Shown: positions 1-6,165 of the stretch, piece after piece
How the letters are laid out: every line of letters begins with the position of its first letter
How positions within the stretch are numbered: the stretch's first letter is position 1
Assembly: GCA_902803185.1 (NCBI GenBank)
Contig: CADCOV010000014.1
Span: 1-7,726, forward strand
Reading direction: 5' to 3'
DNA from: an uncultured Eubacteriales bacterium
GTDB lineage: Bacteria; Bacillota; Clostridia; Peptostreptococcales; Anaerovoracaceae
DNA length: 7,726 bases
Translations under genes and position numbers: made by a program
Notes under the pieces: model-generated
Seen by the model: the letters and a program-made list of their open reading frames with translations, nothing else
Told to the model about the DNA's origin: nothing
Databases searched by the model: none

Positions 1-28
1 GTATCTGAACGAGCAGAATAATGACTGA
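1..28 (+). CDS. Possible C-terminal end of MltG (endolytic murein transglycosylase), partial
   Basis: Reading from base 2, the window opens with the codons for YLNEQNND followed by TGA at 26-28, overlapping the next gene by 8 bases. In Bacillus subtilis the gene before yrrM (trmR) is yrrL (mltG), and MltG proteins of this group often end in a short polar tail containing a YL motif. The identification rests on gene order and eight residues, so it is weak. The other open frame, from base 1, gives VSERAE and a stop at 19-21; that would leave a TAATG junction and cannot be excluded. Confidence 0.3.
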
Positions 29-686
29 ACGTGACCTGACCCTGCAGGAGATGCGGGACTACCTGGACGGCTTCTACCGCTGTCCCTGGGAGGATCTTGC
101 CATGATGCGGCAGGCGGCGGAGGAGGAGCTCTTTCCCATCATCCGCCGGCAGACGGAGATGTTCTTAGGGACCTTTCTCGCCGCATTCCGGCCGAAGCGG
201 ATCCTGGAGATCGGCACGGCCTTTGGGTATTCCGCCATCTTCTTTGCCAGGAGCTGCCCCGAGGCGGAGATCGTCACCATCGAGAAGGACGAGTTCGCCG
301 CAGCGGCGGCCGCCGGATACTTCAGGACCTTTGGCGTCTCGGACAGGGTGCGGCTCATAGAAGCGGATGGGCTCGCGGGCCTCACGACCATCGGGGAGGA
401 GGGGGGTGCTCCCTTCGACCTGGTCTTCATCGACGCGTCCAAGGGCCATTATAAGGCCTTCCTCGATGCCGCGCTGCCGCTTTGCCGGACCGGCGCGGTG
501 CTTCTTTCCGACGATATCTTCCAGCGGGGGAACACGGTGACCGACGGCATCGACCACAGGCGCAAGCACCACAGCGCCAAAAAACACATGCGGGAATTCC
601 TCGCATACATCACGGAACACGAGAAGCTGACGACCACGCTGCTGGACGTGGGAGACGGACTGGCTTTCAGCGTATATAAAGGATGA
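21..686 (+). CDS. trmR: Class I SAM-dependent O-methyltransferase, TrmR-type (tRNA 5-hydroxyuridine methyltransferase)
   Basis: This cytosolic 221-residue protein belongs to the COMT-like methyltransferase family. It shows the SAM-binding motif I ILEIGT (61-66) followed by GYSAIFFA, an acidic post-motif (TIEKD, 86-90), and the family's metal and active-site segment FIDASKGHY (136-144). A second metal-site segment is SDD at 163-165, where many relatives have Asp-Asn. In B. subtilis, TrmR (YrrM) methylates 5-hydroxyuridine at tRNA position 34 to 5-methoxyuridine using SAM. The length matches (YrrM is about 217 residues), and so does the neighbour: the next gene overlaps by ATGA and is a TrhP-type U32 protein that would supply the hydroxylated substrate. 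The start at ATG 21 has only a weak Shine-Dalgarno sequence; the next in-frame ATG (51) sits directly against AGGAG with no spacing. A stretch of six alanines (92-98 region) follows the motif. Family is certain; the tRNA substrate is inferred from context. Confidence 0.82.
   Translation: MTERDLTLQEMRDYLDGFYRCPWEDLAMMRQAAEEELFPIIRRQTEMFLGTFLAAFRPKRILEIGTAFGYSAIFFARSCPEAEIVTIEKDEFAAAAAAGYFRTFGVSDRVRLIEADGLAGLTTIGEEGGAPFDLVFIDASKGHYKAFLDAALPLCRTGAVLLSDDIFQRGNTVTDGIDHRRKHHSAKKHMREFLAYITEHEKLTTTLLDVGDGLAFSVYKG
678..683 (+). promoter_or_regulatory. Ribosome binding site that decides the trhP start
   Basis: AAAGGA lies 8 bases before the ATG at 692 but runs straight into the ATG at 683. Normal spacing therefore favours 692 as the start of the U32 gene, although 683 gives the neat ATGA overlap with trmR. 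Confidence 0.55.
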
Positions 687-691
687 TCGCC

Positions 692-1927
692 ATGGATCGA
701 CTCGAGCTGCTCGCCCCGGCGGGCGACCTCGAAAAACTGAAGATCGCCGTCCTCTACGGCGCGGACGCCGTCTACTTCGGCGGCAAGATGTTCAGCCTCC
801 GGGCAGGCGCGGACGGGTTCACCGTCCCGGAGATCCGGGAAGGCCTGGACTTCGCCCACGAGCGAGGCGCGAAATGCTATATGACGGTCAATATCTTCGC
901 CCACAACGAGGATATCGAACCGCTCGCCTCTTACCTTGAGGAGATCAAAGACCTGCCCATAGACGCGTTTTTGGTCTCGGACCCGGGGGTGGCCACCCTG
1001 ATCCGGGAGATCATCCCGCAGGCTGTGCTGCACCTCTCCACCCAGGCCAACCTGACGAACTACCGGACCGCCCGCTTCTGGCAGCAGTTCGGCATGGAGC
1101 GGCTGGTCCGGGCCAGGGAGCTCTCCCTGGAGGAGAGCCGGAAGATCCGGGAGATGGTCCCGGCGGAGGTGGAGCTGGAGAGCTTTGTCCACGGCTCCAT
1201 GTGCATCAGCTATTCCGGCCGGTGCCTCCTCAGCAGCTTCATGGCGGGCAGGGACTCCAACCGGGGCAACTGCGCCCACCCGTGCCGCTGGAAATACGTC
1301 CTCGAGGAGGAGAAGCGGCCGGGAGAGTACTTCCCAATCGAGGAGGACGCCCGGGGGACCTACATCATGAACTCCAAGGACCTGTGCATGGTGGACCGGA
1401 TCGGCGATCTGGCTGAAGCCGGGGTCAGGTCCCTCAAGATCGAAGGCCGCATGAAGAGCATCTTCTACGTGGCCACCGTCGTCTCCGCCTACCGGAAGGC
1501 CATCGACGCCTGGTACGAGGGAAGGCTGGACGAGGAGACTGCGGACTGGTGCTGCAGAGAGCTCTCCAAGGTCAGCCACCGGGAGTTCACGAGAGGCTTC
1601 TACTACGGCAAGGCGGATGAGACCGCCCAGAATTACCGCTCCGCCACCTACGTCAGGGACTACGCCTTCACCGGGCTCGTCAAGAGCTACGATCCTGAGA
1701 CCGGCGTCGCCCTCGTGGAACAGCGGAACAAGATGGTGCTGGGGGACGAGATCGAGGTCTTCGGTCCCGGCGCCGACTTTTTCACCATGACCCTGACGTC
1801 CATGCGGGACGCGGAGACCGGCGAGCCACTCACCGCAGCACCGCACCCGCAGCAGATGCTGGCGATCCCGGTCGACCATCCGGTCGGGCCGCAATATATG
1901 TTCCGAAAACGCACCTCAGAAAAGTAA
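692..1927 (+). CDS. trhP: U32-family protein, TrhP-type tRNA U34 hydroxylation enzyme
   Basis: The 411-residue protein starts with the U32 hallmark LELLAPAGDLEKLKIAV and contains the family signature around ESFVHGSMCISYSGRC. Four cysteines at 171, 178, 194 and 198 (counted from ATG 692) match the iron-sulfur ligands expected in TrhP. The C-terminal part (about 325-408) is the U32 C-terminal domain. TrhP proteins, long annotated as 'peptidase U32' or 'collagenase', hydroxylate tRNA uridine-34 to ho5U with prephenate as oxygen donor. The tight link to trmR, as in the B. subtilis yrrM-yrrN-yrrO group, supports this role. B. subtilis has two such proteins (about 309 and 422 residues); only one, of the longer type, is seen here. 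The start is set at 692 because AAAGGA is correctly spaced for it; ATG 683 would add three residues. No sign of truncation. The protease alternative is unlikely, because the cysteine pattern and neighbour fit tRNA modification. Confidence 0.85.
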   Translation: MDRLELLAPAGDLEKLKIAVLYGADAVYFGGKMFSLRAGADGFTVPEIREGLDFAHERGAKCYMTVNIFAHNEDIEPLASYLEEIKDLPIDAFLVSDPGVATLIREIIPQAVLHLSTQANLTNYRTARFWQQFGMERLVRARELSLEESRKIREMVPAEVELESFVHGSMCISYSGRCLLSSFMAGRDSNRGNCAHPCRWKYVLEEEKRPGEYFPIEEDARGTYIMNSKDLCMVDRIGDLAEAGVRSLKIEGRMKSIFYVATVVSAYRKAIDAWYEGRLDEETADWCCRELSKVSHREFTRGFYYGKADETAQNYRSATYVRDYAFTGLVKSYDPETGVALVEQRNKMVLGDEIEVFGPGADFFTMTLTSMRDAETGEPLTAAPHPQQMLAIPVDHPVGPQYMFRKRTSEK

Positions 1928-1937
1928 GGAGACCCAT

Positions 1938-3233
1938 ATGTCAGACCCCGACAACATACCTTTATACCTGCTTTACGCGATCATCGCGTGCTCCATCGTA
2001 TTCAACGCACTGCTCGTGCTCTGCAACACCGCCTACAGCAACGTGAACGTCAACAAGCTGATGCTGAAGGCGGAGGAGGGGAAGGATCCCGCCGCCAAAC
2101 GGGCTGCGGAGATCGTCAAAAAGCCCCTGCGCTGCACCTACACCAACCGGGTGCTGAGCTACCTGTGCATCGTGATCGGCACCTGCGCCGCCATCATGCT
2201 CCCGTTCAACGACTACCTCAGCGCAGCCGTGTACCTTCTGGTCATCCTGACCATGGGAGAGCTCTTCCCGCGGAAGATCGCGATCCCGAGGGCGGAGGCC
2301 GTGGCGCTCAAGTTCTCCGGCTTCGACAGCGGGCTCATGTTTTTGATGTATCCGGTGGTCTTCGTCCTGACCTTCATCACGGACATCGTGCTGAAGCTGT
2401 TCCGGCAGCAGACGAAGATCGAGATGAACCGCTTCTCCGAGGAGGAGGTCATGTCCCTGCTGGAGGCGGGACAGCAGCGCGGTGAGATCAAGGAAGAGGG
2501 CAAGAAGATGATCAACTCCATCTTCGAGTTCGACGACGAGCTGGCCTACGAGATCATGACCCCGCGGACCGACGTCTTCCTGATCGACATCAACGATCCG
2601 CCGGAAGAGTATCTGGACGAGCTGATGGAGATGCGCTATTCCAGGATCCCGGTCTGCGAGGACGACTCCGACAACATCATCGGCATCCTCCACATCAAGG
2701 ACTACCTGATCAAAGCCAGGGAAGAGGGGTTCGACAACGTCGACATCAAATCCATCCTCCGTCCGCCGTATTTCGTCCCGGAGACCAAGAACATCGACTC
2801 CCTGTTCTTCGAGCTGCAGCGGGAGCGCCAGCACATCGCCATCCTGATCGATGAGTACGGCGGCTTCAGCGGCATCTGCACCATGGAGGACATCATCGAG
2901 GAGGTCATGGGCGAGATCGACGACGAATACGACGAAGAAGAGGAAGAAGTTAACAAGATAAACGATAATACATTTATCATCAATGGTAAGGCGGACCTGG
3001 ACGACCTCAACGAGGACCTGGGCCTCCACCTGTACTCGGAAAACAGCGAGACCATCGGCGGCCTGATCATCGACCTCCTCGGGGAGATCCCGGGAGAGGA
3101 CGCCACGGGCCGGGCGATCCGCTACAGCAACTACCTGTTCACGATCCAGTCCGTCAAGGAACGCCGGATCGAGAGCGTGCGCCTGGAGATCCTGCCGGAG
3201 ACGGAGGAAGAGGAGAATAATGAGGAGCAATAG
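1938..3233 (+). CDS. CNNM/CorC (HlyC) family membrane protein with CBS pair
   Basis: This 431-residue protein has the standard CNNM architecture. Four hydrophobic segments lie near residues 8-29, 72-89, 93-107 and 132-155, with the DUF21-type motif GELFPRK (107-113) after the third. They are followed by the first CBS domain (begins MTPRTDVF, 207-214), the second CBS domain (about 275-325, containing IDEYGGFSGICTMEDI), an acidic stretch (326-337) and the CorC/HlyC transporter-associated domain (about 340-420). CNNM/CorC proteins are linked to Mg2+ efflux and nucleotide sensing through CBS domains; the name 'hemolysin' is historical. The start has a good ribosome site, TAAGGAG at 1925-1931, 6 bases before the ATG. 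The gene lies 10 bases after trhP and overlaps the next gene by 14 bases, implying co-transcription. The tail (421-431) is nearly all Glu and Asn. The substrate cannot be read from sequence. A 42-base AT-rich patch occurs at the start of the last domain. Confidence 0.88.
   Translation: MSDPDNIPLYLLYAIIACSIVFNALLVLCNTAYSNVNVNKLMLKAEEGKDPAAKRAAEIVKKPLRCTYTNRVLSYLCIVIGTCAAIMLPFNDYLSAAVYLLVILTMGELFPRKIAIPRAEAVALKFSGFDSGLMFLMYPVVFVLTFITDIVLKLFRQQTKIEMNRFSEEEVMSLLEAGQQRGEIKEEGKKMINSIFEFDDELAYEIMTPRTDVFLIDINDPPEEYLDELMEMRYSRIPVCEDDSDNIIGILHIKDYLIKAREEGFDNVDIKSILRPPYFVPETKNIDSLFFELQRERQHIAILIDEYGGFSGICTMEDIIEEVMGEIDDEYDEEEEEVNKINDNTFIINGKADLDDLNEDLGLHLYSENSETIGGLIIDLLGEIPGEDATGRAIRYSNYLFTIQSVKERRIESVRLEILPETEEEENNEEQ
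2949..2990 (+). other. AT-rich, rare-codon island inside the CNNM gene
   Basis: Fourteen codons for residues 338-351 contain 11 G or C bases out of 42, in a gene otherwise dominated by G or C at third positions. Codons such as ATA, ACA, AAT, TTT and GGT cluster here and are scarce nearby. The patch lies exactly between the acidic stretch after the CBS pair and the CorC-type domain. It also contains promoter-like hexamers (TTAACA at 2950-2955 and TATCAT at 2975-2980, 19 bases apart), which is long spacing, so promoter activity for the downstream GTPase gene is only a possibility. Confidence 0.4.
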
Positions 3234-5781
3234 GGTCAGTCTCGGCATCCTTGCCGCGGTCGACGCCGGCAAGACGACTCTTTCCGAATGCATACTCTAT
3301 CACAGAGGCATCACCGAACGTCGAGGAAGAGTCGATCACGGTGATGCCTTTCTCGATACGGATGAACTGGAGAAGCAGCGGGGCATCACGATCTTTTCGC
3401 GCTCCGCGGTCTTTCCGTTGGGCAGTTTTGAGGTGACGCTGGTGGACACCCCGGGGCACGTGGATTTCTCCGCCGAGACCGCAAGATCCCTGGAGATCCT
3501 GGACGCGGCGGTGCTCGTGGTCTCCGGGACCGACGGCGTCTCCGGACGGACGGCCCAGCTCTGGGAATCCCTCCGCAGCCACCGCATCCCGACCTTCGTC
3601 TTCGTGAACAAAACCGATCTGGCGGGCTACGACAGCGCCGCGGTCCGGGAGGGGCTGGAGCAGCTGTCCTCCGGGATCCTTCCGCTGGATCCCGCCGCCT
3701 TCCCGCTCACGGGCGAGGAAGCCGAGGCGGTGGCCTTCACCTCCGACGAGGCCCTGGCGGTCTACGAGGAGAAGGGCGCCTTCGGCTTAGATGATATCCG
3801 CAGCCTCGTGGGAAGGAGCCTTCTGTTCCCGCTCTTTGCGGGCTCCGCCCTGAACGACGACGGCGTGGAGGCGCTGCTTAGCGGCCTTGCCGCCCTGATG
3901 AGCCCGGCGGAATACGGCGAGAGCTTCGCCGCCAGGGTCTATAAGATCAGCCGGGACGAGAAGGGCCGCCGCATGACCCACGTCAAGATCACCGGCGGGA
4001 CCCTGAAGGTCCGGGAGATGGTGGGCGGCGAGAAGGTGAGCGAGATCCGCCGCTACAGCGGCCTCCGGTACGAGACCCTCGCGGAAGCCGAAGCCGGTGA
4101 CGTCTGCGCCCTGCTGGGCCCGGAGAACACCCGGGTGGGAAGCGGCCTCGGTCTGGAGGAAGACAGGGCCGGCTCAGGCGGGAAGAGCGCACTCAGCTAC
4201 CGCCTGGTGCTGCCGGATACCGTGGACCTCTACGGATTTTTGAAGGACCTCAAGACCATCGAAGAAGAGCTGCCGGAAATCTCCCTGTCCTACCAGATGG
4301 AGAAACGGGAGATCCGTGTGGGTGTCATGGGAGACGTCCACATGCAGACCCTGGCGGATCTGATCCTGAGAAAGACCGGGATCCGGGTGGGATTCGCCGA
4401 CGAGTCGGTCTCCTACAGAGAGACCGTTTTGACCGCCGCCGAGGGCGTGGGGCATTTCGAGCCCCTGCGCCATTACGCGGAGGTCCATCTTCTGATCGAA
4501 CCGCTGCCGGCCGGGAGCGGGATCGTCCTCGAGAGCGCCTGCAGCGAGGACGTGCTCTCCGCCCAGCGGCAGAGCGCGGTGTTCTCCGCCCTGGAGAACC
4601 ATCTTCTGCGGGGCGTCTTGCTTGGGGCGCCGCTGACGGACGTCAGGATCAGCCTTCTGACCGGCCGGGACCACGTCAAGCACACCGAGGGCGGCGATTT
4701 CCGGGAGGCGACTTTAAGGGCCCTCCGGCAGGGCCTCAGGAAGGCGGAGAGCCGGGTCCTGGAACCGTACTACCGGTTTGAGGCGGAGGTGCCCCTCGTC
4801 TATGCGGGACGGGTCTCCTCTGAGCTTCTGCAGCGGTCCGGGACCGTGGAGGAGCAGCTGACGGCGGGGGACCGGGGCGTCCTCAAGGGGATCATCCCGG
4901 TGAGCACCGTGTCCGGATTCCGGGCGGAGCTGGCCTCTTTGACCGGCGGGACCGGCACCATCCTCTACCAGATGGAGGGCTACGGCCCGTGCCACGACGA
5001 GGCGGAGGTGATCGCGGCCGCCGGGTACGACCCGGACCGGGATCTGGAGGATCCGTCTTCCTCCGTGTTCTGCCACGGGGGCGCCGCCGTGCTGGTGCCA
5101 TGGGACGAGGTGGAGGAACACATGCATCTGCCCCTCGTCACCGCGGAGCGGCCGGCGGAGGAAGCGCCTTCCGGACCGTCCCGCAGGCAGGAGATCTCCC
5201 TCAAGGAGCTGGAGGCCATCTTCCGGATGACCTACGGCAGCCGGGGAGAGCGGAAGACCAAGGCCAAGCGGACCATCCGGGCGAAGCGGACGGACGATTC
5301 CAATTACAGGGGGAGCACCAAAGGCCTCAACAACGCGAACGGGGAGAAGATCCTCATCGTGGACGGCTACAACGTCATCTTCGCCTGGGACGAGCTCAGG
5401 GAGCTTTCGGAGTCGGACGTGGGATCCGCCCGGGATGCTTTGACGGAGCTCCTGGCGGAGTTCGGGACCTATACGGACCACCGGATCATCCTGGTCTTCG
5501 ACGCCTACCGCCGCAAGGACGGCATCGCCCACAGCGAGGAGGTGCTGGGGATCGAGGTGGTCTTCACCGGTGAGAACGAGACGGCGGACAGCTACATCGA
5601 GAAGTATGTCTTCGCCCACGCGGCGAAGGAGCGGATCACCGTCGCCACCTCCGACCGGCTGGAGCAGATGAACGTCTTCGCCAACGGGGCGACCCGGATC
5701 TCGGCCCGGGAGCTCAGGGCGGAGATCGAAGAGGCGGGGGAGCACATCCGGGAGCGCCTGCTTGCGCAGGACCCGCAATAA
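3220..5781 (+). CDS. TetM/EF-G-like translational GTPase fused to a C-terminal NYN/YacP (Rae1-like) RNase domain
   Basis: This 853-residue protein has all GTPase motifs: P-loop AAVDAGKT (12-19, with Ala13 where relatives have His), switch I RGITI (54-58), DTPGH (76-80), NKTD (130-133) and GSAL (208-211). Domain II follows (about 233-312), then III (about 328-405), IV (about 406-518) and V (about 519-590), in the compact Tet(M)-type order. A further module (591-640) and a linker (641-708, basic at 674-690) lead to an NYN/PIN-fold domain (709-845) with IVDGYN (713-718), VFDAYR (759-764), ETADSYIE (787-794) and ATSDRLEQ (809-816). Its acidic residues D715, D761, D790 and D812 sit where metal-dependent NYN nucleases place theirs. 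Tet(M) relatives bind the ribosomal A site; YacP (Rae1) of B. subtilis cuts mRNA there. I infer a ribosome-targeted mRNA cleavage or rescue factor. Tetracycline protection is less likely because the domain IV loop differs from Tet(M). The ATG at 3220 follows AGGAG and overlaps the CNNM gene by 14 bases. The frame is continuous through the junction. Confidence 0.88.
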   Translation: MRSNRVSLGILAAVDAGKTTLSECILYHRGITERRGRVDHGDAFLDTDELEKQRGITIFSRSAVFPLGSFEVTLVDTPGHVDFSAETARSLEILDAAVLVVSGTDGVSGRTAQLWESLRSHRIPTFVFVNKTDLAGYDSAAVREGLEQLSSGILPLDPAAFPLTGEEAEAVAFTSDEALAVYEEKGAFGLDDIRSLVGRSLLFPLFAGSALNDDGVEALLSGLAALMSPAEYGESFAARVYKISRDEKGRRMTHVKITGGTLKVREMVGGEKVSEIRRYSGLRYETLAEAEAGDVCALLGPENTRVGSGLGLEEDRAGSGGKSALSYRLVLPDTVDLYGFLKDLKTIEEELPEISLSYQMEKREIRVGVMGDVHMQTLADLILRKTGIRVGFADESVSYRETVLTAAEGVGHFEPLRHYAEVHLLIEPLPAGSGIVLESACSEDVLSAQRQSAVFSALENHLLRGVLLGAPLTDVRISLLTGRDHVKHTEGGDFREATLRALRQGLRKAESRVLEPYYRFEAEVPLVYAGRVSSELLQRSGTVEEQLTAGDRGVLKGIIPVSTVSGFRAELASLTGGTGTILYQMEGYGPCHDEAEVIAAAGYDPDRDLEDPSSSVFCHGGAAVLVPWDEVEEHMHLPLVTAERPAEEAPSGPSRRQEISLKELEAIFRMTYGSRGERKTKAKRTIRAKRTDDSNYRGSTKGLNNANGEKILIVDGYNVIFAWDELRELSESDVGSARDALTELLAEFGTYTDHRIILVFDAYRRKDGIAHSEEVLGIEVVFTGENETADSYIEKYVFAHAAKERITVATSDRLEQMNVFANGATRISARELRAEIEEAGEHIRERLLAQDPQ

Positions 5782-5790
5782 TGATATAAT
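5762..5790 (+). promoter_or_regulatory. SigA-type promoter with extended -10, upstream of the Asp23-nusB cluster
   Basis: TTGCGC (5762-5767) is separated by exactly 17 bases from a perfect TATAAT (5785-5790), and TG at 5782-5783 makes a full extended -10 (TGnTATAAT). Transcription should begin near 5796-5798, giving a leader of only about 18 bases before the Asp23 gene. The -35 lies within the last codons of the GTPase-NYN gene. It is overlapped by a short inverted repeat, CCTGC-TTGC-GCAGG (5757-5770), which could be incidental or a small operator. A perfect TATAAT is conspicuous in such GC-rich DNA. Confidence 0.72.
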
Positions 5791-5802
5791 TTCACCGAAG
5801 TC

Positions 5803-5808
5803 GAGGTG
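5803..5808 (+). promoter_or_regulatory. Ribosome binding site that decides the Asp23 gene start
   Basis: GAGGTG lies 6 bases before ATG 5815. An upstream in-frame GTG at 5806 is itself part of this site, so it is unlikely to be the start. Confidence 0.6.
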
Positions 5809-5814
5809 CTGCCT

Positions 5815-6165
5815 ATGAACCGGATCAACGAAGAGACGCCGGGGGCCGTGACCATCTCCGACGACGTGCTCGCAGCGGTCGTCGCGGACGCCGTGACGGA
5901 GATCCCGGGGGTCATCTCCATGGAGGACATCCTGACCCGCAAGGGCGTCAGGATCACAGAGAAAGGGAAGACCGTCGTCCTGGACCTTTACATCAACGTC
6001 GCTTTCGGGACCCAGATCCCACAGCTGGCCTGGAGGCTCCAGAAGCACGTGGCGAACAGGATCAGATCGGTCACGGGCATCACAGCCAAGGAGATCAACA
6101 TCCACGTACAGGGTGTGGAATACGAGGAGAATCAGAGTGAAAAAACAGAAAGTGTTTCGAACTGA
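5815..6165 (+). CDS. Asp23/Gls24 family envelope stress response protein (YqhY-like)
   Basis: This 116-residue protein matches the small Asp23/Gls24 (DUF322) family. It opens with GAVTISDDVLAAVVADAVTE and continues with IPGVISM, KGKTVVLDLYINVAFG and a C-terminal ITAKEINIHVQGVEY segment, the usual order in this family. Such proteins are cytosolic or membrane-associated. In B. subtilis the equivalent yqhY sits directly before nusB and its loss perturbs acetyl-CoA carboxylase balance; the exact role is unsettled. Here it is also followed by nusB, with which it overlaps by 29 bases if the GTG start of nusB is right. It is the first gene after a strong promoter at 5762-5790. I use ATG 5815 rather than the in-frame GTG at 5806 because GAGGTG is correctly spaced for 5815. 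No accBC genes are visible upstream, unlike in B. subtilis. Confidence 0.85.
   Translation: MNRINEETPGAVTISDDVLAAVVADAVTEIPGVISMEDILTRKGVRITEKGKTVVLDLYINVAFGTQIPQLAWRLQKHVANRIRSVTGITAKEINIHVQGVEYEENQSEKTESVSN
6124..6130 (+). promoter_or_regulatory. Ribosome binding site supporting a GTG start for nusB
   Basis: GAGGAGA ends 6 bases before GTG 6137, the best Shine-Dalgarno match near the nusB start. The upstream ATG at 6113 has no comparable site. Confidence 0.65.

Noticed and set aside
449..1894. Long minus-strand open frame of 481 codons opposite trhP
   Set aside because: It mirrors the GC-rich third positions of trhP, has no recognisable motifs, and spans two convincing + strand genes.
692..1927. 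Collagenase-like secreted protease
   Set aside because: There is no signal peptide, and the four-cysteine pattern with a trmR neighbour fits the TrhP tRNA hydroxylation family better than the older U32 peptidase label.
1962..3293. Minus-strand open frame of 443 codons opposite the CNNM gene
   Set aside because: It is rich in Asp, Val and Leu as expected from the reverse complement of acidic codons; there is no recognisable domain.
3220..5140. Mobile tetracycline-resistance gene
   Set aside because: There are no flanking mobile-element genes or repeats, its base composition matches its neighbours, it overlaps the upstream gene, and the tetracycline-displacing loop is not conserved.
4989..5573. 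Plus-strand 194-codon frame overlapping the linker and NYN region
   Set aside because: It is Gly/Arg/Pro-rich and lies out of frame with the well-conserved NYN motifs; a shadow of the GC-rich gene.
5757..5790. Intrinsic terminator for the fusion gene (CCTGC-TTGC-GCAGG hairpin)
   Set aside because: The stem is only five pairs and is not followed by a T run; the following bases form a -10 promoter element instead.
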